A stretch of DNA of 27,260 nucleotides from Chloroflexota bacterium (GCA_013694645.1 JACDBZ010000290.1:1-27260); one strand, 5' to 3'. Counted from the first letter of the stretch, positions 16,388 to 23,484 are shown. Program-made: numbers and translations. Notes: generated from the letters alone by a model not told the origin.

Positions 16388-16975
16388 TCAGTCACGTGAC
16401 GCCACCCCCGCGGCCTGCCGCAGGAAGCCAGCGACGAACGCTTCACCATCGTCGGTCAGGATCGACTCGGGATGGAACTGGACGCCCTCCACAGGATGAG
16501 ACCGATGCCGCATGCCCATGATCACGCCGTCCTTCGACCATGCGGTGACCTCCAGGTCAGCCGGCAGGCCGTCACGAGCGACCGCCAGCGAGTGGTACCG
16601 GGCGGCATCGAACGGTGACGGAAGGCCCTCGAAGGAGCCGGCACCGGCGTGGTGAACCGGCCACGCCTTGCCGTGCACCGGCGGAACGCGAATGACCTGC
16701 GCGCCATAGGCGACGCCGATCGCCTGGTGCCCCAGGCAGACCCCGAGGATGGGGATCGAGGGACCCAGCCGTCGCACCAGCTCGACGCTGATTCCCGCCT
16801 TCTCGGGCCGCGACGGCCCGGGCGAGATGACGATGGCGTCCGGCCGCAGCTCCTGGACCTCGGAGACCGTGACCTGGTCGTTTCGCGCGACGCATGCCTC
16901 GGCGCCGATGCGGGCCAGCAACTGCACGAGGTTGTAGGTGAACGAATCGTAGTTATCGAGCAGAAAGACCCTCAC
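16388..16975 (-). CDS. trpG: Anthranilate synthase, glutamine amidotransferase component
   Basis: 195 residues, complete. Class I amidotransferase giving ammonia to TrpE. N-terminus VFLLDNYDSFTYNLVQ, GPSRPEKAG, nucleophile C80 in LGVCLGHQAIG, and catalytic H168/E170 in GVQFHPESIL. Its ATG overlaps the trpE stop by 4 nt (ATGA), which points to coupled translation. The PabA/TrpG families cannot be told apart by motif; I prefer TrpG because the unit is headed by a T-box whose specifier is the Trp codon. Confidence 0.93.
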   Translation of the reverse strand: MRVFLLDNYDSFTYNLVQLLARIGAEACVARNDQVTVSEVQELRPDAIVISPGPSRPEKAGISVELVRRLGPSIPILGVCLGHQAIGVAYGAQVIRVPPVHGKAWPVHHAGAGSFEGLPSPFDAARYHSLAVARDGLPADLEVTAWSKDGVIMGMRHRSHPVEGVQFHPESILTDDGEAFVAGFLRQAAGVASRD

Positions 16976-18330
16976 GCCTCACCCCCGATGGCGGCCAGCA
17001 TGGAGGCCGCCTTGGCCGCCACCTCGGCCGCCTCCGTCTCGGGGATGGAGTCAGCGACGATGCCCGCCCCGGCGTGCACGGTCGCCACGCCGTCACGGAT
17101 GAGGGCGCTGCGAATGGTGATGGCGCACTCGACGTCGGATGGCGAGAAGTAGCCGACGGCCCCGCCGTAGGGGCCCCTCCGCTCTCCCTCAAGCTCCGCG
17201 ATCGCCTGCATGGCGCGCACCTTGGGCGCTCCGCTGACGGTACCGGCCGGGAAGGTGGCCCGCAGCGCATCGAACGCGTCGAGGCCATCCGCCAGGCGGC
17301 CATGCACCTCGGAGACCAGGTGCATGACGTGGGCGTAGCGCTCGACGTCGCGCAGGGTGGTGACCTCGACGCTGGCGGGCGCCGACACTCTGCCGACGTC
17401 GTTGCGGGCGAGATCGACGAGCATGGCGTGCTCGGCCAGCTCCTTCGGATCGGCGCGCAGCTCCGCCTCCAGCGCCGCGTCCCGGGTCGGATCCTCATGA
17501 CGTGGGCGCGTTCCGGCGATCGGCCGAGTGACGACCTCGCCATCGCGCACGCGCACCAGCAACTCCGGTGAGGCGCCCACCACCGCCGCGCCCGGCGACA
17601 CGACCGCGAGATCCAGGTAGTACAGGTAGGGGGACGGGTTGATGCGGCGCAGGGACCGATAGATCTCCAGCGCGCCGCGCCGTGTGGGCACGCTGAAGCG
17701 GCGGGCGAGCACGCCCTGCAGCATCTCCCCCGCATGAATGTCCTCGACCATGCGAGCGACGCCGGCCTCGTAGTGAGCGCGCGCGTCGGGGTCGTGTTCC
17801 ACCGGCACGAGAGGCGCGGCAAACGGTGCGGGAACCTCCCCATCAGCCGGCGTCGAGAGGGCCTGCACCACGTCGGCCAACCGGTCGCGCGCACCTGGAC
17901 CATCGAGGGTTGCGACGCGAGCCACCTGGGCAAGATGATCGAAGACGATCACCGACGACGGCAGATGGAACACCGCATCGGGCATCCCGAGCGGATCTGC
18001 CGATGGAACTTGCACGCGCTCCCAGCGAGCCGTTGCCTCGTATGCGAGATACCCGACGCCGGATGCGAGCGGAAACGCCGGGTCGCCGGCCATCGGCTCG
18101 ACCTCGGGGAGGGCCGCCCGCAAGATCTCGAGTGGGTCGTCCAGGCCGTCGACGACGAGCGTGCGGCCATGGACGCCAGCAATCGAGTAGCGACCGTAGC
18201 GGGCTCCGCCCTCGACGCTCTCGAGCAGGAAGGCGCACCGCGGACCCAGGCGCAGCGCCGCAGCCACGGGCGTGAGGGTATCGGCCGCTAATTCGATGCT
18301 GGTGACGCTGGTTGGTGTTGCGGTCGTCAT
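16972..18330 (-). CDS. trpE: Anthranilate synthase component I
   Basis: 452 residues. Makes anthranilate from chorismate with TrpG, the first step of tryptophan synthesis. LLES (35-38) is the N-terminal motif linked with feedback binding of tryptophan, with INPSPYLYYL (230-239) as the second part of that pocket. The catalytic chorismate-binding domain shows RPIAGTRPR (269-277), LVDLARNDVGRV, HLVSEVHG and TVSGAPKVRAMQ (364-375), ending with VHAGAGIVADS. ATG 18330 follows AGGA at a short distance and sits 21 nt after the T-tract of the leader terminator. Start and length are normal. PabB is the alternative, argued against by LLES and the T-box. Confidence 0.95.
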   Translation of the reverse strand: MTTATPTSVTSIELAADTLTPVAAALRLGPRCAFLLESVEGGARYGRYSIAGVHGRTLVVDGLDDPLEILRAALPEVEPMAGDPAFPLASGVGYLAYEATARWERVQVPSADPLGMPDAVFHLPSSVIVFDHLAQVARVATLDGPGARDRLADVVQALSTPADGEVPAPFAAPLVPVEHDPDARAHYEAGVARMVEDIHAGEMLQGVLARRFSVPTRRGALEIYRSLRRINPSPYLYYLDLAVVSPGAAVVGASPELLVRVRDGEVVTRPIAGTRPRHEDPTRDAALEAELRADPKELAEHAMLVDLARNDVGRVSAPASVEVTTLRDVERYAHVMHLVSEVHGRLADGLDAFDALRATFPAGTVSGAPKVRAMQAIAELEGERRGPYGGAVGYFSPSDVECAITIRSALIRDGVATVHAGAGIVADSIPETEAAEVAAKAASMLAAIGGEA

Positions 18331-18350
18331 CGGTCCTGCTCGCTGGGTAC

Positions 18351-18384
18351 AACAAAGCCTCCATCCGGATCAGGGACGGAGGCT
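18351..18384 (-). terminator. T-box leader terminator
   Basis: On the minus strand AGCCTCC pairs with GGAGGCT across a 15-nt loop, followed by TTTGTT (18356-18351). The 5' arm region includes GTCCCT, which can instead pair with the AGGG of the T-box sequence, giving the usual antiterminator exchange. Confidence 0.85.
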
Positions 18385-18642
18385 CTCTTCCGCGGTGCCA
18401 CCCTAGGTTCGGACCAACACGGTCCGCGCTCATTCGAGGCCGATGCTAACGGTGGCCTTCCGTCGCCGGTCTGGCCCTTTCGCAAAGGAGTATATGGGTA
18501 TATACTCCAAGCATCGGAGGGCGGTCGGACGAGGCTCGCGGGTCCATTCACCGTGCCGTACCATGCCGGCTTGCACCATCCCGGCTCGCTGCGGTGGCCG
18601 TGCGATCGAATACTTTTCCCGGTCGACGCCGTCTTCAGTTGG
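18351..18642 (-). ncRNA. T-box riboswitch (tRNA-Trp responsive) upstream of trpE
   Basis: Minus-strand leader of about 290 nt. The T-box core AGGGTGGCACCGCG is at 18404-18391, preceded by the stem GGACC/GGTCC and GAACC, as is normal just before it. Near the 5' end GGGAAAAGTA, and then AGCGAGCCGGGATGGTG followed by GCCGGC, match the conserved Stem I elements. The specifier context GTGAA-TGG-ACC puts the codon TGG (Trp) at 18546-18544. GGAGTATA/TATACTCC (18488-18509) forms a perfect 8-bp stem that I read as Stem III. Uncharged tRNA-Trp should stabilise the antiterminator and let transcription reach trpE. The exact 5' end is estimated from the promoter. Confidence 0.92.
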
Positions 18643-18648
18643 AGCCGC

Positions 18649-18678
18649 ATGCTAGGTTCGCGACGAGGGGCCCGTCAA
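18649..18678 (-). promoter_or_regulatory. Promoter of the trp T-box unit
   Basis: Minus strand: TTGACG (18678-18673), 18-nt spacer, TAGCAT (18654-18649). Transcription would start near 18642, just ahead of Stem I of the T-box, which fits. Confidence 0.65.
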
Positions 18679-18730
18679 GCACCGTCCGCCATCGCAACCG
18701 TGGCGCAACCCAACCTGAACCGATGCGGCG

Positions 18731-18759
18731 CTGACCCCGAGGAGGGTCGCGCGTACTCT
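18731..18759 (+). promoter_or_regulatory. Promoter of the small Cys-rich protein / ppc unit
   Basis: CTGACC (18731-18736), 17-nt spacer, TACTCT (18754-18759), then 7 nt to ATG 18767. It is back-to-back with the trp promoter and has the same -10 sequence as the aromatic leader promoter at 23320. Confidence 0.5.
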
Positions 18760-18766
18760 CGGACGC

Positions 18767-19003
18767 ATGGAACTCATCGATTCGACCGCCGCACCGCGCC
18801 GCGACCTGACGATGTTCTCGGTGCGCGAGGGACGCCTGGCGCCCGTGACCTGCGTGTCGTGCGGTTGCCGCCTCGAGCGACATGACGACGGCAGCTGGTG
18901 GCACTTCGCCGGACGAGGAGAGCGGGATGCGCGAGGCTGCATCGTGGATTGCGCCGAGCGGCCGCACTACGCGCCTGGAGGCATCGCCGCCGCACTCGGC
19001 TGA
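18767..19003 (+). CDS. Small Cys/His-rich protein, possibly zinc-binding, unknown function
   Basis: 78 residues starting at ATG 18767, 7 nt behind a TACTCT -10 box and without a close Shine-Dalgarno, so probably leaderless. Cysteines C29, C32, C34, C58 and C62 with H39, H46 and H67 could bind a metal: CVSCGCRLE, then GSWWHFAG, then DARGCIVDCAERPH. The Trp-Trp-His-Phe centre and two Cys groups look like a compact treble-clef or zinc-ribbon relative, but I cannot name a family. The end overlaps the chosen ppc start by 77 nt in another frame, so the two are probably co-transcribed. Coding is inferred from promoter spacing and motif composition. Confidence 0.6.
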   Translation: MELIDSTAAPRRDLTMFSVREGRLAPVTCVSCGCRLERHDDGSWWHFAGRGERDARGCIVDCAERPHYAPGGIAAALG

Positions 19004-21764
19004 CCCGGACGCCCCGCCCTTGACTCGGCCACGGAACGCCGGGGAGGCAGCGCGTCGGGCCGAACCGCGCGGCATCGGCAGCGCGGGGGCCCGCGATCCA
19101 CTGGCTCGCGAAGTCAAGCTCCTCGGAGCCCTGCTCGGGCAGGTGATCGCCGAACTGGAGGGGACCGCACTCTTCGAGCTCGTCGAACAGCTCCGACGCG
19201 CCGCCATACGGGGACGCCGGGCCGGACCGGAGGAAACCATCGAGGAGGCGCTGCGAGGCCTCGAGGGCAGATCGCCCACCGAGCTTCTCGCGGTCGCCCG
19301 CGCGTTCACCGCCTACTTCCTGCTCATCAACGTGGCCGAGGAGAAGCATCGGGTTCGCACCCTGCGCACGCGTGAGCGGTCTCCCGGACGAGCACCCCTG
19401 GCCGATGGCATCGGCGCCGCGGTCGTTCGCCTCCGCCGCGGCGGCATGTCGCGCGGAGAGGTGCGGGCGCTGACGAGTCGGATGCGCCTGATGCCGGTCC
19501 TCACGGCGCATCCCACGGAGGCGCGGCGTCGGAGCGTGCTGGTAGCGCAACGCCGGGTCTATCGACTCCTCGATCGGTTTGACGACCCGCGTCTGACTCG
19601 CTCCGAGGACCGCGACCTGCGCCGACGATTGCGCGAAGAGATCTGCCTGCTCTGGCAGACGAGCCCGGTCCGCGCTCAGCGGCCGACGCCACTCGACGAG
19701 GTGCGCGCGGCGATGGTCTTCTTTGACGAGACGCTGTTCGTTGTCGTCCCGCGCCTGTATCGGGCGCTCCAGGACAGCATGGGTGGAGGCGATACGAATG
19801 CGGTCGCAGCCGGCTACCTGCGCTGGGGGTCCTGGATCGGAGGTGATCGTGACGGCCATCCCGGGGTGGTGGCGGACGTCACCCGCCGCACGATGCGGAT
19901 CCACGCAGATCACGTCCTCCGCGGCTACAGCAATGTCGTCCGTCGCCTGCAGCAGACGATCGCGGTTTCCGACGAACAGGCGGGCGTGCCGGAAGACTAT
20001 CGGCGGCATGTGGCGCGCATGAGCCGGGCATTCCCTCGCCTTCGCGCGGACCTCGATCGGCGTTTCGGCGGGCAGAGCTATCGACAGGCGCTGGGGATCA
20101 TCGGCGAGCGGCTGAATCGAACGCGCAACCGACTGGTCGGTGGGTCCGGCGCACGTCGGGTCGGGTACGAATCGCCCGCCGAGCTGTTGGATGAGCTGCG
20201 CCGGATGCAGGAGTCGCTTCGCGCGCATGGCGCGGATCGGGTGGCCAGCGGCGAGGTCCAGGACCTCGTCTGGCAGGTGGAGACGTTCGGCTTCCACCTC
20301 GCTGCACTTGAAGTGCGGCAGCACGCGGGCGTCCATGCGGCCGCGCTCGAGCGGCTTCGTTCTGGCGAGGCGGCAGACGGACCGCTGGATGCATCGGGGG
20401 TGACCCTGGCCGAGGTTCTCGCCACGCTGCGGGCGCAGCACGAGATCGGCGAGCAGTTCGGTCGCGAGGCTTCGCACCACTACGTCATCAGCTTCACCCG
20501 CGAGCTCGCGGACGTCGTCGGTCTGCTCGAGCTGGCTCGCGCGGCCGTCCCCGAGGCATCACCGTCCGACTGGCTGGACGTCGTCCCGCTGCTCGAGACT
20601 CGCGATGAGCTCGAGGGTGCAGACGATTTCCTTCACGCGCTCTTCGCGGACCCGGGCTATCGGTCCCACCTGGGCAAACGGGGAATGCGGCAGGAGGTGA
20701 TGCTGGGCTACTCCGATTCCAACAAGGAGTCGGGCTACCTGTCGGCCGCATGGAATCTGCACCGAGCCCAGGAAGGGCTGGTCTCGGCCGCCCGGGAGCA
20801 CCGCGTCGAGCTGACGCTGTTCCATGGACGCGGCGGCACGATCGGTCGTGGCGGCGGCCCGGCGAACCGTGCGGTCCTGGCGCAGGCGGCCGGGTCGGTC
20901 GCCCAAATGCTCAAGCTGACCGAGCAGGGTGAGGTGATCGCCGAACGCTACCCGAGTCCCCAGATCGCGCAGCGCCACCTCGAGCAGATGACGAACGCGC
21001 TGCTGCTGAGCTCGCGGCCCGACCAGGACGAGTCGACGTCGGCGCAGCTCGACCGTTGGCGGCCCATGATGGCCGAGCTGGTTGCCCTGGCCGAATCGGC
21101 CTACCGACGGTTGGTGTGGGAGGATCCGGACTTCGAGCAATACTTCATCCGAGCGACGCCGATCGCCGAGATCAGCCGCATGGAATTCGGCTCGCGGCCT
21201 GCTCGCCGTGCGGCCTCGGCGCCGTCGCTGGGCGCCCTGCGCGCCATCCCCTGGACCTTCGCGTGGGCGCAGAGCCGCACGAACCTGCCCGCCTGGTACG
21301 GGGTCGGCGCAGCGCTGTCCGGGTACGTCGAGCGCAACGGCGCTGCCGGACGAGGGGAGCTTGAGACGGCGTATCGCGACTGGGCCTTCTTCAGCTCGAC
21401 CATCGACAACGTCGAGCTCGGGCTGGCCATCGCCGACCCGGTGGTGTCCGCACGCTACGCCGCGCTTGCCGGCGAGGATGAGCCGATGCGGCGCATCAGC
21501 CAGACGCTTCGGCTCGAGCGGACCCGAACGGAGGAGGAGGTGCTACGGCTGACAGGCAGCGCCCATCTTCTCGACCGCAGCCCCCGCCTCCAGCGCAGCG
21601 TGGAGCTGCGAACGCCGTATGTCGACGTCCTCTCGGAGCTCCAGGTGCGAGGGCTGTCACGCATTCGCGGATCATCCCTCGCCGCCGATGACCGAGCGGT
21701 GACCGAGCGCCTCCTCCAGCTCACGGTGAGCGGCATCGCCGCCGGACTCCAGCACACCGGTTGA
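18927..21764 (+). CDS. ppc: Phosphoenolpyruvate carboxylase
   Basis: Carboxylates PEP with bicarbonate to oxaloacetate, refilling the TCA cycle. I chose ATG 18927 (945 residues) because GAGGAG lies 6 nt upstream; ATG 18882 lacks a ribosome site and TTG 19020 is a further alternative. The first ~60 residues are low-complexity and not family sequence; the family begins near DPLAREVKLLG. Motifs: LTAHPTEARRRS (catalytic His near 195), GSWIGGDRDGHPGV, GYSDSNKESGY (about 593), FHGRGGTIGRGGGP (about 631), YFIRATPIAEI and the C-terminal LQHTG, matching the family's QNTG end. Downstream SDR and kinase genes run in the same direction. PEP use here competes with the shikimate genes nearby. Confidence 0.95.
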   Translation: MREAASWIAPSGRTTRLEASPPHSADPDAPPLTRPRNAGEAARRAEPRGIGSAGARDPLAREVKLLGALLGQVIAELEGTALFELVEQLRRAAIRGRRAGPEETIEEALRGLEGRSPTELLAVARAFTAYFLLINVAEEKHRVRTLRTRERSPGRAPLADGIGAAVVRLRRGGMSRGEVRALTSRMRLMPVLTAHPTEARRRSVLVAQRRVYRLLDRFDDPRLTRSEDRDLRRRLREEICLLWQTSPVRAQRPTPLDEVRAAMVFFDETLFVVVPRLYRALQDSMGGGDTNAVAAGYLRWGSWIGGDRDGHPGVVADVTRRTMRIHADHVLRGYSNVVRRLQQTIAVSDEQAGVPEDYRRHVARMSRAFPRLRADLDRRFGGQSYRQALGIIGERLNRTRNRLVGGSGARRVGYESPAELLDELRRMQESLRAHGADRVASGEVQDLVWQVETFGFHLAALEVRQHAGVHAAALERLRSGEAADGPLDASGVTLAEVLATLRAQHEIGEQFGREASHHYVISFTRELADVVGLLELARAAVPEASPSDWLDVVPLLETRDELEGADDFLHALFADPGYRSHLGKRGMRQEVMLGYSDSNKESGYLSAAWNLHRAQEGLVSAAREHRVELTLFHGRGGTIGRGGGPANRAVLAQAAGSVAQMLKLTEQGEVIAERYPSPQIAQRHLEQMTNALLLSSRPDQDESTSAQLDRWRPMMAELVALAESAYRRLVWEDPDFEQYFIRATPIAEISRMEFGSRPARRAASAPSLGALRAIPWTFAWAQSRTNLPAWYGVGAALSGYVERNGAAGRGELETAYRDWAFFSSTIDNVELGLAIADPVVSARYAALAGEDEPMRRISQTLRLERTRTEEEVLRLTGSAHLLDRSPRLQRSVELRTPYVDVLSELQVRGLSRIRGSSLAADDRAVTERLLQLTVSGIAAGLQHTG

Positions 21765-21789
21765 CCCGATCCGTCACCATGGCGCGGCC

Positions 21790-22503
21790 ATGACCGAACG
21801 ACGCACCGCCATCATCACCGGGGCCGCCGCCGGCATCGGCCGCGCAACGGCCGAACGACTGGTCGCTGACGGCTGGCGCGTCATCGGGATCGATCGTGCC
21901 GATGCCCCCATCGACGGCGCCGAGCTGCTTGTCGGTGACGCCGGTGATCCCTCGCTGCTGAACACGGCCGTCGGGCGCTGCGGCGGCTCACTGGACGCGC
22001 TGGTCTGCTCGGCCGGCATTCCACCCTCCGGCCCGTGGGAGAGCCGGGCACACTGGGATGCCGTCGTGGCGACCGACCTCACCGCTCCCTATGAGGCGCT
22101 CCGCGTCTGCATGCCGTCACTCGTCGCGGCCCATGGCTCCGCGGTGCTGCTCGGGAGCATCGTCGGAGCGGTCGAGGGATCCCTGCGCTCCCCCGCCTAC
22201 GCGGCTGCCAAGGCAGGCCTCGAGGGCCTGGCACGTTCCATGGCAATCATCGGCGCACCCGACGGCGTTCGTGTCAACGTTGTGGCTCCAGGTGCCATCG
22301 CCACTGAATTTGATGAACGTCTGCTTCCCGCGGATCGCCGAACGGACGTTCCCCTTCGTCGAATGGGGACGGCGGAGGAGGTCGCCGCGGTCATCGCCTT
22401 CCTCATCGGTCGCAGTGCTTCGTACATCACGGGCGCCGCCTGGACGGTCGACGGCGGTCGCACGGTCCTGTCGACCGCCGATGCCGAGCGAATCCGCCCC
22501 TAG
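21790..22503 (+). CDS. Short-chain dehydrogenase/reductase
   Basis: 237 residues, classical SDR length. NAD(P)-binding TGAAAGIG (10-17) and an acidic residue D36 after the second strand (VIGIDRA), which favours NAD(H) over NADP(H). CSAGI (73-77) replaces the usual NNAG. Catalytic residues S123 (LLGSIVG), Y137 and K141 (YAAAK) are present, followed by NVVAPGAIATEF and the C-terminal TGAAWTVDGG. The substrate cannot be told. It begins 25 nt after ppc without a clear ribosome site and ends 7 nt before the kinase gene, so all three may be one transcript. Confidence 0.92.
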   Translation: MTERRTAIITGAAAGIGRATAERLVADGWRVIGIDRADAPIDGAELLVGDAGDPSLLNTAVGRCGGSLDALVCSAGIPPSGPWESRAHWDAVVATDLTAPYEALRVCMPSLVAAHGSAVLLGSIVGAVEGSLRSPAYAAAKAGLEGLARSMAIIGAPDGVRVNVVAPGAIATEFDERLLPADRRTDVPLRRMGTAEEVAAVIAFLIGRSASYITGAAWTVDGGRTVLSTADAERIRP

Positions 22504-22510
22504 CCGCGCG

Positions 22511-23062
22511 ATGAGCGACCCGTTCACCGCTGGGTCGGTGATCGTGATCACCGGGATCATGGGCGCAGGTAAGTCGACCGTCGCCCAGCTGCTAGCCGAG
22601 CGGCTACGCAACTCGGTACATGTCCGGGGTGATCTCTTCCGGCGCATGATCGTGAGGGGCCGGGCCGAGATGGTGCCGAGCGCAGACGCCGAGGCGCTTG
22701 CCCAGCTGCGTCTCCGCTACCACCTCGCCACCATCGTCGCCGATGGCTACGCCGCCGCCGGCTTCACCGCCATCTACCAGGACATCATCCTGGGCGACGA
22801 CCTTGCGCAGGTCGTGGATCGCATCACAACTCCGCAGCTGTTCGTGGTGATGCTGGCACCGCGGGCCGATGTGGCGGCCGACCGCGCCGAGTCGCGCGAC
22901 AAGGCAAGCGGTTACGGAGACTGGACCGCCGAGGCCCTCGACACCATGCTGCGTGACACGCCCCGCCTCGGGCTGTGGCTCGATACCTCCAACCAGGCAG
23001 CGGACCAGACGGTCGAGGAGATCATTCGACGGGCGGATGAGGCGCTGGTCCGCTCGATATGA
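22511..23062 (+). CDS. Small P-loop kinase / AAA-type phosphotransferase
   Basis: 183 residues from ATG 22511, 7 nt after the SDR stop. Walker A GIMGAGKST (15-23) after a hydrophobic strand (VIVITG) and VRGDLFRRMI with D41 in the position of a substrate-binding Asp resemble the shikimate-kinase/gluconate-kinase/chloramphenicol-phosphotransferase group. YQDIIL and the Arg-rich segment ADVAADRAESRDKASGYGDW could form the lid. Length and motifs support a small-molecule kinase; the substrate is unknown. It is not shikimate kinase by motif, despite lying just upstream of shikimate genes. The next gene unit is 270 nt away with its own promoter. Confidence 0.85.
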   Translation: MSDPFTAGSVIVITGIMGAGKSTVAQLLAERLRNSVHVRGDLFRRMIVRGRAEMVPSADAEALAQLRLRYHLATIVADGYAAAGFTAIYQDIILGDDLAQVVDRITTPQLFVVMLAPRADVAADRAESRDKASGYGDWTAEALDTMLRDTPRLGLWLDTSNQAADQTVEEIIRRADEALVRSI

Positions 23063-23114
23063 CTCATTGCTGCGGCCGAGCAGGATGGCCACGCATCGCG
23101 TCAAACGCTGTGCT

Positions 23115-23206
23115 GGTGCGCATTAGCGGGCGGAATGCGAGTTGCAGGCCTCCGCTCAAGCTCGAGCTCGCGCACATGAGACGCACAGAGCCCGCTAACG
23201 CGCACC
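23115..23206. repeat. Long imperfect inverted repeat in the gap after the kinase gene
   Basis: A 17-nt arm at 23115-23131 (GTGCGCATTAGCGGGC preceded by G) is complementary to 23190-23206 with one mismatch. The 58-nt centre contains a 10-bp palindrome AGCTCGAGCT. There is no T-tract after either arm, so it is a poor intrinsic terminator. It lies in the otherwise empty 233 nt between the kinase stop and the aromatic promoter. Confidence 0.5.
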
Positions 23207-23295
23207 GTGAGGGCGGTTGTCCATATGGAAGGCTTCCCGTGCCATACGCGCCCCTGATCCGCACAGGACGCGTCCACAAACAACGCGCGGCAACG

Positions 23296-23325
23296 TTGAC
23301 ATCGGTCCATGAAGGCGACTACTCT
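23296..23325 (+). promoter_or_regulatory. Promoter of the aromatic leader/aro unit
   Basis: TTGACA (23296-23301), an exact -35 consensus, 18-nt spacer, TACTCT (23320-23325). ATG of the leader ORF follows after 9 nt, so transcription probably starts at or next to that ATG. Confidence 0.7.
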
Positions 23326-23334
23326 CCGCGACAG

Positions 23335-23361
23335 ATGTCCCCAATGTGGTTTTATGGCTAG
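23335..23361 (+). CDS. Leader peptide MSPMWFYG of the aromatic attenuator
   Basis: An eight-codon ORF: ATG TCC CCA ATG, then TGG TTT TAT GGC TAG, giving M-S-P-M-W-F-Y-G. The second ATG (23344) is an alternative start giving MWFYG. Consecutive single Trp, Phe and Tyr codons just before the stop, between a strong promoter and an intrinsic terminator ahead of DAHP synthase, are what a transcription-attenuation leader for all three end products should look like. No Shine-Dalgarno is seen; the ATG is 9 nt from the -10 box, so translation may be leaderless. The stop codon's last base is the first base of the downstream stem, so a ribosome on these codons would mask that stem's 5' arm. Confidence 0.8.
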   Translation: MSPMWFYG

Positions 23362-23447
23362 CGGGTACGAGGCCGGCGAGTGATCTCGCCAGCACAGGCA
23401 CTCGTGCCCGCAGACGCAGGAAGCGAAAGCTCCTGCGTCTTTTGTTT
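23361..23447 (+). ncRNA. Aromatic attenuator RNA leader
   Basis: Elements in order: arm 1 GCGGGTACGAG (23361-23371); hairpin GGCGAG/CTCGCC with TGAT loop (23375-23390); arm 4 CTCGTGCCCGC (23401-23411), complementary to arm 1 over 11 positions (one G-U); then the terminator. Alternatives are also visible: CGAGTG (23377-23382) can pair with CACTCG (23399-23404), excluding both earlier stems, and GCGGGATGAG (23458-23467), close to the ribosome site of the next gene, is a near copy of arm 1 that could also pair with arm 4. I do not find an obvious antiterminator overlapping the terminator's own arms, so the switching scheme is unresolved. Confidence 0.65.
23413..23447 (+). terminator. Intrinsic terminator ahead of the DAHP synthase gene
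   Basis: GACGCAGG and CCTGCGTC form an 8-bp stem, continued by AGC/GCT around a GAAA tetraloop with one bulged A, followed directly by TTTTGTTT (23440-23447). It is a strong rho-independent terminator placed 38 nt before a gene start, so it must be conditional. Confidence 0.88.
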
Positions 23448-23484
23448 CCCCCGAGTGGCGGGATGAGCGGAAAGGCAACGACCG

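Noticed and set aside
18774..20480. A 568-codon minus-strand ORF opposite ppc.
   Set aside because: An antisense shadow of the ppc coding sequence; the plus strand has all PEP carboxylase motifs.
22511..23062. Reading the small kinase as shikimate kinase (aroK), given the aro genes downstream.
   Set aside because: Beyond Walker A it lacks the recognisable shikimate-binding motifs, and it belongs to the upstream SDR unit, separated from aro by its own 270-nt gap and promoter.
23063..23361. A 100-codon ORF reading through 23059-23361, ending in MWFYG.
   Set aside because: The upstream part overlaps the inverted repeat and promoter, has no domain and overlaps the kinase end; only the last eight codons, behind the -10 box, make sense as a leader peptide.
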